DNA from: Brevibacterium aurantiacum
Lineage (GTDB): Bacteria; Actinomycetota; Actinomycetes; Actinomycetales; Brevibacteriaceae
Direction: 5' to 3'
DNA length: 64,000 nt
Assembly (NCBI RefSeq): GCF_007558825.1
Contig: NZ_VLTK01000011.1
Location: forward strand, 1 to 64,000
The position numbers were made by a program, and so were the translations under genes. The notes under the pieces were generated by a model. That model ran no database searches. It had not been told where the DNA came from and saw nothing but the letters and a program-made list of their open reading frames with translations. Positions 26,525-35,728 of the stretch are shown here, one piece after another; the stretch's first letter is position 1, and every line of letters begins with the position of its first letter.

Positions 26525-27637
26525 TCAGGCTGGCCAGTTGGGCTCGGTAGCCCGTTCGATGCGTCCGCGGCAGCATTCGATGCTGCACGCACCGCTGCGG
26601 GGGACCAGCGCCGTGGAGCCGGTGATAGTCGGCGAAGCCGTCTGTTCGCCGCGCAGCTGTGCGATTCTCTCCTCGACCAGATCGACGAGCCCCGAAACGA
26701 ACAGTGGGTGCGTCCCGACTGTCGCTGAACGGGTGAAGGCGAAGCCGAGTTCGGCCGCCGTCTCCCTTGCTTCGGTGTCGAGGTCGAAGGCGACCTCCAT
26801 GTGATCGGAGATGAACCCGATCGGCACGAGAATGACTCCGGTGACGCCGTCTGCGGCGAGTTCCGTCATTCGATCGTTGACATCAGGTTCGAGCCATGGA
26901 ACCTCTGGAGACCCCGAGCGGGAGCAGTACACCAGCTCTGCCGGAAGCGCTTCGGCCGCAGGCAGCCCATCCACGAGGTGGGCAATGAGCTCTTCGTGCT
27001 GTGCGCGATAGCCGCTGGTCGCCACGGCCGAAGCGTCCTGCATGACGTTGGGGATCGAATGTGTGACGAAGAGAATCCGATGCTTCGACGCGTCAAGGGC
27101 ACCGACCTGCTTCGTGAAGTCGGCAATGCCCTCTCTCAGGAGGATTGCACACGCCTCCGCGTAGCCGGGGTGGTTGTAGAACTGCCGGATCTTATCGATC
27201 GTGACGTTCGCACCCTCCGCCGACAACTCCTCGATCGTCTTGGCGAAGTCCTCACGGTATTGACGGCAAGAGGAATACGACGAGTACGCCGAGGTGTCGA
27301 TGGACAGGAATCGAGTTCGCCCAGCCTGCGCCTCGGCGCGCACCTCGTCGGTCAGGTACGGTTCCCAATTGCGGTTGCCCCAGATGAGAGGAATGCCGAT
27401 GCCTCGACGCTCGAGCTCCTCGCGCAGAGCTTGCAGAAGTGCTTTGTTCTGATCATTGATGGGCGACTTTCCACCGAAACCGTAATAGTGCTCACCGACT
27501 TCTTCGAGTCGCTCCTCCGGTATTCCACGACCGGCGGTGACGTTTTTGAGGAACGGGACGACTTCTTCTGGCGCCTCCGGTCCCCCGAATGACATGAGGA
27601 CGAGAGTGTCAATGGGTTCAGTGTTGTTCACAGTCAC
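26525..27637 (-). CDS. hemH: Ferrochelatase (coproporphyrin type)
   Basis: About 370 aa. Inserts Fe(II) into coproporphyrin III in the actinobacterial heme pathway (CpfC). Motifs: LVLMSFGGPEAPEEVVPFL at the start, the catalytic-site VTHSIPNV (His) and DHMEVAFDLDTEA (Glu). One internal Cys (SSCRQYRED, about residue 124) and a C-terminal CSIECC cluster (about 351-356) look like ligands of the [2Fe-2S] cluster known in actinobacterial ferrochelatases. The start is GTG at 27637 or 27631; no ATG fits. A product for heme d/b of the nearby cytochrome bd is a natural link, but the genes are not in one operon. Confidence 0.92.
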   Translation of the reverse strand: MTVNNTEPIDTLVLMSFGGPEAPEEVVPFLKNVTAGRGIPEERLEEVGEHYYGFGGKSPINDQNKALLQALREELERRGIGIPLIWGNRNWEPYLTDEVRAEAQAGRTRFLSIDTSAYSSYSSCRQYREDFAKTIEELSAEGANVTIDKIRQFYNHPGYAEACAILLREGIADFTKQVGALDASKHRILFVTHSIPNVMQDASAVATSGYRAQHEELIAHLVDGLPAAEALPAELVYCSRSGSPEVPWLEPDVNDRMTELAADGVTGVILVPIGFISDHMEVAFDLDTEARETAAELGFAFTRSATVGTHPLFVSGLVDLVEERIAQLRGEQTASPTITGSTALVPRSGACSIECCRGRIERATEPNWPA

Positions 27638-27878
27638 CGATTTTACAGCCTGTAGAGTCTCCGCGCCCGCTGTCCGCACAGTGAGTCAATTCCACTCAGC
27701 GTTCAGACTGACTGCCGCCGTCCAGTCCAGGTGCCCACCGAACCGACCCCACCGCTGACCGCACCGACCGACTGTTGACCTGTCAGAGCGGCCATTTCGC
27801 GACTCGCGCGCAAATCTGCCCAATGCGCGGCCCCGGACGTGACACGATGCAGGGAGACGCGATAAAGGAGCTTAAGGC

Positions 27879-28967
27879 ATGCGTGAACTGATCTTGAACG
27901 GAGTCGACGCCGACGGCACTCATCTGCTGCTGAACGACGAAAACGGGCTGCAGTATCGATTGGCTCTCGACGAAGCTCTGTACGCCGCTGTCCGCAAGGA
28001 CCGCACCACAGTCAAGCCCGAGACCCCTGTGCGCCCTCGCGACATCCAAGCGATGATCCGGGGCGGGATGAGCGCGGAGGAAGTCATTGCTTCCACGGGT
28101 GCCGATATCGAACAGGTCCGCACCTACGAGCGCCCTGCTCTTGCCGAACGCGCACACACCGCGTATACGGCCAGTCAGCATCCGATCTATTCCGATCATG
28201 ACCCCAACGGCGACCCGACCCCCTTGGTGGAGCTGTGTCAGACCCGTCTGGCGATGCGCGACGTCGACATCGAGACGATGGACTGGGATGCGTGGAAGCA
28301 GCAGGACGGCAACTGGTACATCCAGCTCAGCTTCACCGCCGCGGATCGGACCCGCACTGCCGGATGGAGCTACTACCGCCGGTCGCTGACCCCCATCGAT
28401 GACGAAGCGAAATGGCTCGCCGATTCGGGACCCACGGACACAGGACCGATTCCGAACTACGGAACCGGGGCCGAACGTCAGAAGAACACCGAGGAGATCG
28501 AAACCCCGATTGCTCCCCCAGCTCCGAACGATTCGACTCCGGCCGCCCGGGACCACCAGGCAGAGACCGGACGGATCTTGGAGAATCTGCGCAAGCGTCG
28601 TCGCCATGAGGACGAGGACGAGCCACGTGGCAGACTTCGCGCAGTCACCGAGGACCCGGAAACGCATCCTCAAGGTGCGCACACCGCGCCAGGACGGCCC
28701 GCAGACGCCACCGATGATGAGGTCTTCGCATTCGAGGACCCGGCAGCTGCCGATCAGACGGCCCTCGACCCGGACGAACCTCAGGAGCCGACCCAGGAGG
28801 TCGGCAGATTCGACGACGACAATCAGCTGTCCCTGCTCAACGAGCCGGGGGTCAGTGAAGATTCGAATCAGTTCAAGGACACAGAGTCGAAGGCGAAGGC
28901 GAAGAAGAACAGTCGCGCATCCATCCCCAGCTGGGACGAGATCATGTTCGGCTCGAAGCGCGACTGA
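27879..28967 (+). CDS. sepH: Septation protein SepH
   Basis: 362-aa actinobacterial cell-division protein that binds FtsZ and promotes its assembly. The N-terminal DUF3071 domain (about residues 1-175) contains RPRDIQAMIRGGMSAEEVIASTGADIEQVRTYERPALAER, a helix-turn-helix-like segment, and WKQQDGNWYIQLSF. The rest is long, disordered and acidic, with a short conserved C-terminal end (SIPSWDEIMFG). AAGGAG lies upstream of the ATG. Its last 26 bp overlap the end of the convergent cydDC gene. Confidence 0.92.
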   Translation: MRELILNGVDADGTHLLLNDENGLQYRLALDEALYAAVRKDRTTVKPETPVRPRDIQAMIRGGMSAEEVIASTGADIEQVRTYERPALAERAHTAYTASQHPIYSDHDPNGDPTPLVELCQTRLAMRDVDIETMDWDAWKQQDGNWYIQLSFTAADRTRTAGWSYYRRSLTPIDDEAKWLADSGPTDTGPIPNYGTGAERQKNTEEIETPIAPPAPNDSTPAARDHQAETGRILENLRKRRRHEDEDEPRGRLRAVTEDPETHPQGAHTAPGRPADATDDEVFAFEDPAAADQTALDPDEPQEPTQEVGRFDDDNQLSLLNEPGVSEDSNQFKDTESKAKAKKNSRASIPSWDEIMFGSKRD

Positions 28968-31900
28968 GTTCGCCTCCCAGCTCGACCAGTCGATCGCTGT
29001 CTGCGATCAGACTGCGGTCGTGAGTGACCATCACAACGGCGTGTGAGTCCAGACTATCCCGCAGATCACTCACCAGCCGGTGAGCCATCTCATCATCCAG
29101 ATGTGCTGTCGGCTCGTCGAGTACGAGCACTTCGGCTCCGCTCAGAAGCGTCCGGGCCACAGCCAGGCGCTGACGCTGGCCCCCGGAGATCTCAGCTCCG
29201 TGATCGCCGACCCAGAGGTCGAGTCCGGCCGGATCGGCCCATTCGCCTAAGCCCGCGCTGGTCAGAGCCGCGCACATCTCCTCACTGCTGGGTGTGTCTC
29301 TGCGCGCGATCGCCAGATTGCCCCTCACCGTCGACCGGAACACATGCGCCTCCTGCGGGCACCACGCGATTCGGCCGGCGAGGTCCTCCGGCGCCAGACC
29401 GAGCACGTCCGTCTCGCGTCCTGCATCGTCTTCTGCCCGATAGGAGCCGAACCACGGGTCGAGGAAACGCAGCAGCACACTCAGCGTCGTCGTCTTTCCG
29501 GTGCCGCTGTCGCCGTGCAGGACGGTCCACCTGCCCTTCTGAGCTCGCAGATCCACATCGGCGACTACTGGACCGTCGTCCCACCCGACGCTCATATCCT
29601 CGAGCTCGAGGACAGTGAACGTTTGCGCATCGGAGACCTTGCCCCTGTGATTATGGGTCGAGGGACTGGACTGGGCAGGTGACAGTGCAGGGATGCGGTC
29701 GAGGACAGCACCGAGGGTCGGCAGCGCACGGTATGCGAGCAGTGACTGTGAGAAGACATCTGCAGAGCCCAGTGCAATGAGAACGACGACTGCCCGGATC
29801 TCGGTCGGTGCCGACGACGACATCGCGATGAGCACAGCAGCGCCCACCGTACTCAGCTGCAGCCAGAGCTGCGCCAGACCGAAGCGGTTCGAGGAGCGAC
29901 GCTGGACACTCTGCAGCTCCTGCTCTTCGCGAGCGAGCACTGTCAGCACAGTGGCGTCTGCTCGATTCGTGCGCAGATCCGTTTTGGCGTTCAACGCCCG
30001 AGCCAGGACGGAGAGTATCCGGCTGCGGAGCTTTCGGACTCGGCCAGCGAGGCCGCTTTCACTCCAGATCACTGCTGCTGGCACCACGAACAGGTTGATC
30101 GCTCCGAGCGCCAGGAACACCGGCAGCGTCGCCGGGTCAAGCGCCCAGGCCGCGATGAGCACGGCGAGAAAGACCAACGACGAGGCGACAGGCGGGAACA
30201 GAGTCCGCGGAATCAGGTCCCGAACATCATCGGCATCGGAGACCATGGTGCGCAGCGCGGCATCAGAGGTCAGCAGCTTCCGATCTCCCATGCCGACTGC
30301 TTCGAAGTGCTCCCAAAGACGAGAGCGCAGTCTGCCCAACGAAGCGAAGATCGCCGAGTGCAGTTTGAGCCGACTGAGGTAGAGAAGCACTGATCGGCTC
30401 AGCCCGAAGAACCGCACGCCGACGATGGCGACCATGAGAATCATGATGGGAGGCTGGTATGACGCTTCGACGATGAGCCAAGCGGAGACTGCAGTCAGCG
30501 CGATTGCCGCCAAGCTGGAGGCGCAGGACGAGATCAGAGCAATGATCATGTTCGGGGTGAAGAGAGGCATGCTCGACCGCAGGAGCGACCACCGCCGACG
30601 AAGAGCCGCTCCTCGACCTTCTTGTGCCCAGCCGTGGCCCTCGCCCGCTGCATCCGCGTTCTGTGTTCTGCCAGCCGCTGCGGATTCGGAGGGCAGCGCA
30701 GGCTCGGTGAGCCTCGTTGGGGCGGTGCGTACCACCGGGGCGGCGAGTGTTGCCGAGTCGGCGTGCGAGGCCGCTGGGACATGATTCCGCGGATCGGATT
30801 CCGGATCTGCGCACTGGTCGGCATCCCGATCAGCTTCCTGTGCGCGCGCCCGTGCTGACCGTGCTGCGGGCGTGCCCGGGATGGGTTTCCTGGGAATGAT
30901 CTCGTCGTCGGCGAGTGCGACGACCCGGTCGTCATGGCTGGCCAGGATGACTCGCACACGAACTGCCGCCTCGGCGATCATGTCGATGATGATCTGCGCG
31001 TTGTCATCATCGAGGTGAGCAGTCGGTTCGTCGAGGACGAGGGTCTCCGCGTCGCCGTCAATCAGGTGGACCACCCGGACGAAGGCGAGTCGACGAAGTT
31101 GGCCAGGGCTCAGAGCAGATGTCGACAGAGTCGGATCCTCAGGCAGACGGGCTCCGCGCAGTGCAGTCCCCTGTTGTGAGTGTGGGAGACCGTAGACCTC
31201 GAGCTCGGCACCGCTCGTCGCACCGAAGATGCGTGGGGCCTGCGGGAGAAAGGCGACTCGGCGCGGTCTCATCGTGGTTCTAGCCTGTGCAGGCAGATGA
31301 CCGGACAGGGCTGCCAGAATCGTCGACTTTCCTGCGCCCGAAGCTCCTCGAACCGCAGTGATGCCGGGAGAGGTCGGGAAGTCGCCGTTCCACTCGACCG
31401 TCGTTCCGTTCGGGTAGACGACGCGGTGTCGGGCGCCAGCATCTGCATCACTGGCAGCACCGACACCGGCTGCAGTGGAACCTGCCGCACCGACACCAGA
31501 CATATCGTCGCCGTCGGGCCCTTCCGGTGTCGCACTGTTGGTGCCTGCAATCAGCGCGTGGGCACGATCCTGTGCCTCGCGGCCGTTCTCGCTGGCGTGG
31601 TATCCGGCGCCGAGTTCGCGCAGCGGAGTGAAGCACTCGGGAGCCAGGAGCAGGACGAAGAGGCCGGAGCTCAGGTCCATGGTTCCGGAGACGAGGCGCA
31701 GCCCGATGACGACGGCGACGAGAGCCACAGAGATCGTGGCGATGAGTTCGAGGGCGAGGCTCGAGAGGAACGCGATACGCAGCGTGGCGAGGTTCGCGCT
31801 GTGGTACTTCTTCCCTAAAGCACGCAGGGTGCGCGCGTGGTCCCTGGACCGCCCGAGCCCGATGAGCACGGGCAGGCCTTCGGCCAGCTCGGCGAGGTGG

Positions 31901-32454
31901 TCGGACAGACGTTCGAGTGCTGTGGTGCTGGCAGCTGTCGAAGCCTCCGTGAACCGGCCGATGAGGATCATGAAGACCGGCACCAATGGCAGGCACAGCG
32001 CGATGATGACCGCCGAGAGGACATCGGTGAAGACGATCCGTATCAGCAGCGTCAGCGGCACCACCGCTGCGGCGCTCAATGCCGGCACTACGGTCGTGAA
32101 GTAGTCGTCGAGGTCGTCGATGCCGCGCGTGACGGTGACTGCCGTGTTCATTCGCGGCTGCCCGCGCCCGGCGAGGAGTGATCGCAGGATCGAGAACCTC
32201 AGCCGCTGCTTGTTCGCAGCAGCCAGAGACGTCCCCAAACTATGATCCGTCCAGAGGCTCGCACCTCGCAGAGCCGCTCCCAGGAGCCCCAGCACCGCCC
32301 AGACTGCGACGGGGCTTGACCCGATGATCGATCGCACCAGAGCCTCGGCGATGAGCACGATGCCCACGGCCCGAGCCAGGGCGCTGAACAGGGAGAGGCA
32401 GAATCCGCGCTGACCGCCCGGCAGGTCGAGCAGAATCCGCAGTGGGGATCTCAT
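28942..32454 (-). CDS. cydDC: Fused CydD-CydC ABC exporter
   Basis: 1170-aa fusion of the two halves of the heterodimeric thiol-reductant exporter needed to assemble cytochrome bd. CydD half: six helices, Walker A GASGAGKS (370-377), signature LSPGQ (448-452, where LSGGQ is usual) and DEPTAHLD (475-482). A disordered Ala-rich linker spans about 525-620. CydC half: second membrane domain, Walker A GDSGTGKT (about 983), ISGGQ (about 1089) and DEPTAHLD. The start at 32454 overlaps the cydB stop (ATGA); the open frame upstream of this is shadow of cydB. Last gene of cydA-cydB-cydDC. Confidence 0.93.
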   Translation of the reverse strand: MRSPLRILLDLPGGQRGFCLSLFSALARAVGIVLIAEALVRSIIGSSPVAVWAVLGLLGAALRGASLWTDHSLGTSLAAANKQRLRFSILRSLLAGRGQPRMNTAVTVTRGIDDLDDYFTTVVPALSAAAVVPLTLLIRIVFTDVLSAVIIALCLPLVPVFMILIGRFTEASTAASTTALERLSDHLAELAEGLPVLIGLGRSRDHARTLRALGKKYHSANLATLRIAFLSSLALELIATISVALVAVVIGLRLVSGTMDLSSGLFVLLLAPECFTPLRELGAGYHASENGREAQDRAHALIAGTNSATPEGPDGDDMSGVGAAGSTAAGVGAASDADAGARHRVVYPNGTTVEWNGDFPTSPGITAVRGASGAGKSTILAALSGHLPAQARTTMRPRRVAFLPQAPRIFGATSGAELEVYGLPHSQQGTALRGARLPEDPTLSTSALSPGQLRRLAFVRVVHLIDGDAETLVLDEPTAHLDDDNAQIIIDMIAEAAVRVRVILASHDDRVVALADDEIIPRKPIPGTPAARSARARAQEADRDADQCADPESDPRNHVPAASHADSATLAAPVVRTAPTRLTEPALPSESAAAGRTQNADAAGEGHGWAQEGRGAALRRRWSLLRSSMPLFTPNMIIALISSCASSLAAIALTAVSAWLIVEASYQPPIMILMVAIVGVRFFGLSRSVLLYLSRLKLHSAIFASLGRLRSRLWEHFEAVGMGDRKLLTSDAALRTMVSDADDVRDLIPRTLFPPVASSLVFLAVLIAAWALDPATLPVFLALGAINLFVVPAAVIWSESGLAGRVRKLRSRILSVLARALNAKTDLRTNRADATVLTVLAREEQELQSVQRRSSNRFGLAQLWLQLSTVGAAVLIAMSSSAPTEIRAVVVLIALGSADVFSQSLLAYRALPTLGAVLDRIPALSPAQSSPSTHNHRGKVSDAQTFTVLELEDMSVGWDDGPVVADVDLRAQKGRWTVLHGDSGTGKTTTLSVLLRFLDPWFGSYRAEDDAGRETDVLGLAPEDLAGRIAWCPQEAHVFRSTVRGNLAIARRDTPSSEEMCAALTSAGLGEWADPAGLDLWVGDHGAEISGGQRQRLAVARTLLSGAEVLVLDEPTAHLDDEMAHRLVSDLRDSLDSHAVVMVTHDRSLIADSDRLVELGGELSRASSRT

Positions 32455-33473
32455 GACCTGATCGCCACCGGCACACGGTGCGCTTCGGGGATGTGGGTCT
32501 CGGCGATACGGCCCAGGAACATGCGATAGCTGAAGATCTGGTAGCCGATGATGATCGGCAGGCAGATCACGGTCACGACCAGCATCACCGTGAGCGTGTA
32601 GTCCGATGAGGACGCCGAGGCGATTGTCAGCGAGTTCGCGGAGTCCGGTGTGGAGGGCAGCACGTTGGGATAGGCCCCGGCGAACACAGCGAAGAGTCCG
32701 AACACGAGGTAGAGCCCGTGCAGAGCGAAAGCTGCCTTCTCCGCCCCGGACCGCACAGCGAAGTACGTCGCACCCAGCGCGATCACCGTTGCGAGGACCA
32801 CAGCAATGAGCCATGGGCGCTGGGTGATGGAGAGACCGAACCAGATGAGGAAGCCGATTGAGCACGGCAGCAGCATCCTCCGTGCCCATCGCTGAGCCTT
32901 GTCTCGGATGTCGCCCTGCGTCTTCAGACCCAGGAAGATGAGGCCGTGGACGAGGGCGAAGCCGACTCCGCCCACACCGCCGAAGACTGCGGGCCACCCC
33001 ATCCAGGCGAATGCTCCGCCGACGATGTCACCGTTGCCATTCAGCGGCAGCCCGCTGGAGGTGATGGCGAGCATGGCACCGATGAAGAATGCGATTCCAC
33101 CCGACCCCACGGCCATCGCCCAGGTCCAGAAGGACTTCCATGCCCGGCTGTGTCCCTTGCCGCGATATTCGATGGCGACGGCGCGGAAGATCAATGCCAG
33201 CAGGCACAACGTCAGCGGTATGTAGAGGGCGCTGAACAGGGAGGCATACCAATGTGGGAAGGCTGCGAACGTGGCCCCGGCCGCGGTGACCAGCCACACT
33301 TCGTTGCCATCCCATGTCGGACCGATCGTGTTGAGCAGCACCCGCTTCTGCCGTTCGGTACGGCTCAGCACCGGCATCAGCATGCCGACGCCGAGGTCGA
33401 AGCCGTCGAGGAACAGGTACCCCATCCACAGGACGATGATGAGGACGAACCAGATCGTGGCGAGAATTTCCAT
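32451..33473 (-). CDS. cydB: Cytochrome bd ubiquinol/menaquinol oxidase subunit II
   Basis: 340-aa membrane subunit with about eight or nine helices. The N-terminus LATIWFVLIIVLWMGYLFLDGFDLGVGML and TIGPTWDGNEVWLVTAAGATFAAFP are CydB signatures. Pairs with CydA in the high-affinity, proton-pump-free oxidase. It lies 12 nt after cydA and overlaps cydDC by 4 nt. Confidence 0.96.
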   Translation of the reverse strand: MEILATIWFVLIIVLWMGYLFLDGFDLGVGMLMPVLSRTERQKRVLLNTIGPTWDGNEVWLVTAAGATFAAFPHWYASLFSALYIPLTLCLLALIFRAVAIEYRGKGHSRAWKSFWTWAMAVGSGGIAFFIGAMLAITSSGLPLNGNGDIVGGAFAWMGWPAVFGGVGGVGFALVHGLIFLGLKTQGDIRDKAQRWARRMLLPCSIGFLIWFGLSITQRPWLIAVVLATVIALGATYFAVRSGAEKAAFALHGLYLVFGLFAVFAGAYPNVLPSTPDSANSLTIASASSSDYTLTVMLVVTVICLPIIIGYQIFSYRMFLGRIAETHIPEAHRVPVAIRS

Positions 33474-33485
33474 CGTGTCTTCTCC

Positions 33486-35057
33486 TCAGTACGCGAACGA
33501 CAGGACGTCGTCTTCGTCGTTCGTGATCCGCGGGGTGTGGTTGGTCTTCGTGACCTCAGGCATCGCCGAGGCGACCCCTCCCCTGATGTAGACGATGAGC
33601 AGCCGCAGTTCGACCACCATCAGAACGCCGTAGACGAGGCTGAGGCTGATCAAGGAGAACAGCAGCATCGCCGGCGTGAGTTGGGGCGACAGTGCAGCCT
33701 GGGTGAACATGTACACAGCGTCTTGTCGTGCGGGATTCGGCGCGACCACGAACGGCTGACGTCCCATCTCCGTGAAGATCCAACCGGCAGAGTTCGCGAT
33801 GAAGGGTGCTGTGATGGACAGGAGCGCCGCACGCATCAGCCAGGCCGAGGCGGGGACGGTGCCCTTGCGCGTCAGCCACAGCGCCAGGGCGCTGACTCCC
33901 GCTGCGATCATGCCGAATCCGATCATGAGACGAAAGCCCCAGTAGGTGACGATCATGATGGGCTGGTAGTCGATCTTCTCGCCGGAGTGCTGGCCGTAGC
34001 GTTCATCCTCGGGAAGATGGGTGCCGTACTTCTCCTGGTAGTCAGGAAGCAGAGTCGTCACACCGTGGACCGGGGTGTCGAAGTCGCCGTTGGCGAGGAA
34101 GGACAGCAGACCGGGGATCTCGAACACGTTCTCAACACCATCACAGTCGTTCGAGGAGGGGTCTCCGATCGTGAGCACCGAGAACTCCGTTCCATCGTGG
34201 CAGGCAGCCTCAGCCGAGGCCATCTTCATGGGCTGTTGTTCGAACATGAGCTTTGACTGGATGTCGCCGGTGATCGCCACACCGGCGAAGGCGACGATGC
34301 CGACGACCGCGCCGATCCGCAGGGAACGGATCCAGACCTGGTGATCGATGGCATCTCGTCCGGGCACATCGGGAGCGGAGCCGACGACGACCTTTCCGTC
34401 GGCTCCGATGGTGTCAATTCCGTCTTTGCGCCGGCGGTACAGGTGATACCAGGAGATTCCGAGCAGGAAGCTGCCGCCGACGGCCAGCGCCCCGCACAGC
34501 GCGTGGGTGTAGGCGGCGATCGCCGTGTTGTTCGTCAGCACTGCCCAGACATCGGTCATCACCGGTCTGCCGTCGACCATTTCGACCCCGACCGGATGCT
34601 GCATCCACGAGTTCGCGACGATGATGAAGTAGGCGGAGATCCACGACCCGATGACCGCACACCAGAGGCTGCCCAGATGGACAGCACGAGGGATTCTGCC
34701 CCAGCCGAAGATCCAGAGCCCAAGGAACGTCGACTCCAGGAAGAACGCGAGCAGCGCTTCCAGCGCGAGCGGCGCACCGAAGACGTCCCCGACGAAACGG
34801 GAATACTCGCTCCAGGCCATACCGAACTGAAACTCTTGGACCAGGCCGGTCGCCACACCCATGATGAAGTTGATGAGGAAGAGCTTCCCGAAGAACTTGG
34901 TGCTGCGCAGGTACATCTCATTGCCCGTGCGGTGGTACATGGTCTGCAGAATCGCGACCAGCATGCCGAGGCCGAGGGTGAGTGGGACCATCCAGAAGTG
35001 ATAGACGGTGGTGATGCCGAATTGCCAGCGCCCGATGAGAACCGGATCCAGGTCCAT
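33486..35057 (-). CDS. cydA: Cytochrome bd oxidase subunit I
   Basis: 523-aa heme-bearing subunit that oxidises menaquinol and reduces O2. Visible marks: GRWQFGITTVYHFWMVPLTLGLG (residues 10-32, with the heme b595/d-side His), the EFQFGMAWSEYSRFVGDVFGAPLALEALLAFFLEST segment with conserved acidic residues, and the GWIFTEMGRQPFVV loop. Two adjoining 17-bp inverted repeats at 35085-35118 lie just upstream and probably bind a BlaI-type repressor encoded by the divergent operon. Confidence 0.96.
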   Translation of the reverse strand: MDLDPVLIGRWQFGITTVYHFWMVPLTLGLGMLVAILQTMYHRTGNEMYLRSTKFFGKLFLINFIMGVATGLVQEFQFGMAWSEYSRFVGDVFGAPLALEALLAFFLESTFLGLWIFGWGRIPRAVHLGSLWCAVIGSWISAYFIIVANSWMQHPVGVEMVDGRPVMTDVWAVLTNNTAIAAYTHALCGALAVGGSFLLGISWYHLYRRRKDGIDTIGADGKVVVGSAPDVPGRDAIDHQVWIRSLRIGAVVGIVAFAGVAITGDIQSKLMFEQQPMKMASAEAACHDGTEFSVLTIGDPSSNDCDGVENVFEIPGLLSFLANGDFDTPVHGVTTLLPDYQEKYGTHLPEDERYGQHSGEKIDYQPIMIVTYWGFRLMIGFGMIAAGVSALALWLTRKGTVPASAWLMRAALLSITAPFIANSAGWIFTEMGRQPFVVAPNPARQDAVYMFTQAALSPQLTPAMLLFSLISLSLVYGVLMVVELRLLIVYIRGGVASAMPEVTKTNHTPRITNDEDDVLSFAY

Positions 35058-35084
35058 GGGTACTCCGTTCGCGGAAGACCAAAT

Positions 35085-35118
35085 TTCTACAACACGTAGA
35101 ATTCTACAGCGCGTAGAA
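35085..35118. promoter_or_regulatory. Two adjacent BlaI-like operators at cydA
   Basis: 35085-35101 and 35102-35118 are both TTCTAC-N5-GTAGAA, perfect in all six paired positions and directly abutting. A possible -10 of cydA (TAGAAT, complement of 35101-35106) sits at their junction. The TACA/TGTA-like core matches BlaI/MecI-type sites. Confidence 0.8.
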
Positions 35119-35281
35119 GCTATCGCGGCAACATTCCGCCATCTAAGATCTGCCGTCCCAGAACGTGCGTCAGTGCCGGTTTGAGTTCACCCCATTCCCC
35201 CGAGATGTGCAGGACACCGATTCGACCGAACAGCGCACCAGCAGCGGCGACGAAGCGAATTGCAGTCGATCTCACATGGAA

Positions 35282-35298
35282 TTCGACAGCTTGTAGAG
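35282..35298. promoter_or_regulatory. Third BlaI-like operator, at blaI promoter
   Basis: TTCGAC-N5-GTAGAG has the same 17-bp geometry as the cydA sites, with one changed base in each half. It lies 50 bp before the blaI start, which suggests autoregulation. Confidence 0.6.
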
Positions 35299-35347
35299 TT
35301 AGACTGAACTGGCAACAAGGACCATCACCTCGAAGGACAAGGACACC

Positions 35348-35710
35348 GTGGGAACACTGGGCGAACTCGAACGCAGCGTCATGGACGCCATCTGGGTACA
35401 TGATGATGGGTTGAGCGCGGCCGAACTCCGCGACGTGCTGGCAGCACGCGATCTGGCACTGACCACCGTCCACACCGTCCTCACCCGGCTGGAGAAGAAG
35501 GGGTTCGTCACTCGCGACCGCAGCATCCGTCCGCATCGCTACCTCGCAGTTTCGACGCGGGAAGACCATGTTGCAGAGCTGATGACCGAAGTCCTGTCAC
35601 AGGCCCCGGATCGCCAGGCCGTTCTTGCCCGATTCCTCGGCACCGTATCGGAGGCCGACACTAAGGCCCTGCGTAAGATGCTGGGACGCAATCACTCGAC
35701 CAACTCCTGA
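35348..35710 (+). CDS. blaI: BlaI/MecI/CopY family repressor
   Basis: 120-aa winged-helix repressor: LGELERSVMDAIWVHDDGLSAAELRDVLAARDLALTTVHTVLTRLEKKGFVTRD (residues 3-56) is the family DNA-binding domain; the C-terminal 50 residues form the dimerisation helices. GTG start with AAGGA 6 nt upstream. It is followed after 18 nt by an M56 metallopeptidase, the usual partner that cleaves BlaI on stress. Operators at cydA suggest that it controls respiration rather than beta-lactamase; no beta-lactamase is present. Confidence 0.9.
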   Translation: MGTLGELERSVMDAIWVHDDGLSAAELRDVLAARDLALTTVHTVLTRLEKKGFVTRDRSIRPHRYLAVSTREDHVAELMTEVLSQAPDRQAVLARFLGTVSEADTKALRKMLGRNHSTNS

Positions 35711-35728
35711 CGCAGGTCGTTCCCGAGC

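Noticed and set aside
32946..34256. 436-codon plus-strand frame across cydB and cydA
   Set aside because: Runs antisense across two adjoining real genes and their junction; His/Asp/Gly-rich composition typical of shadow frames.
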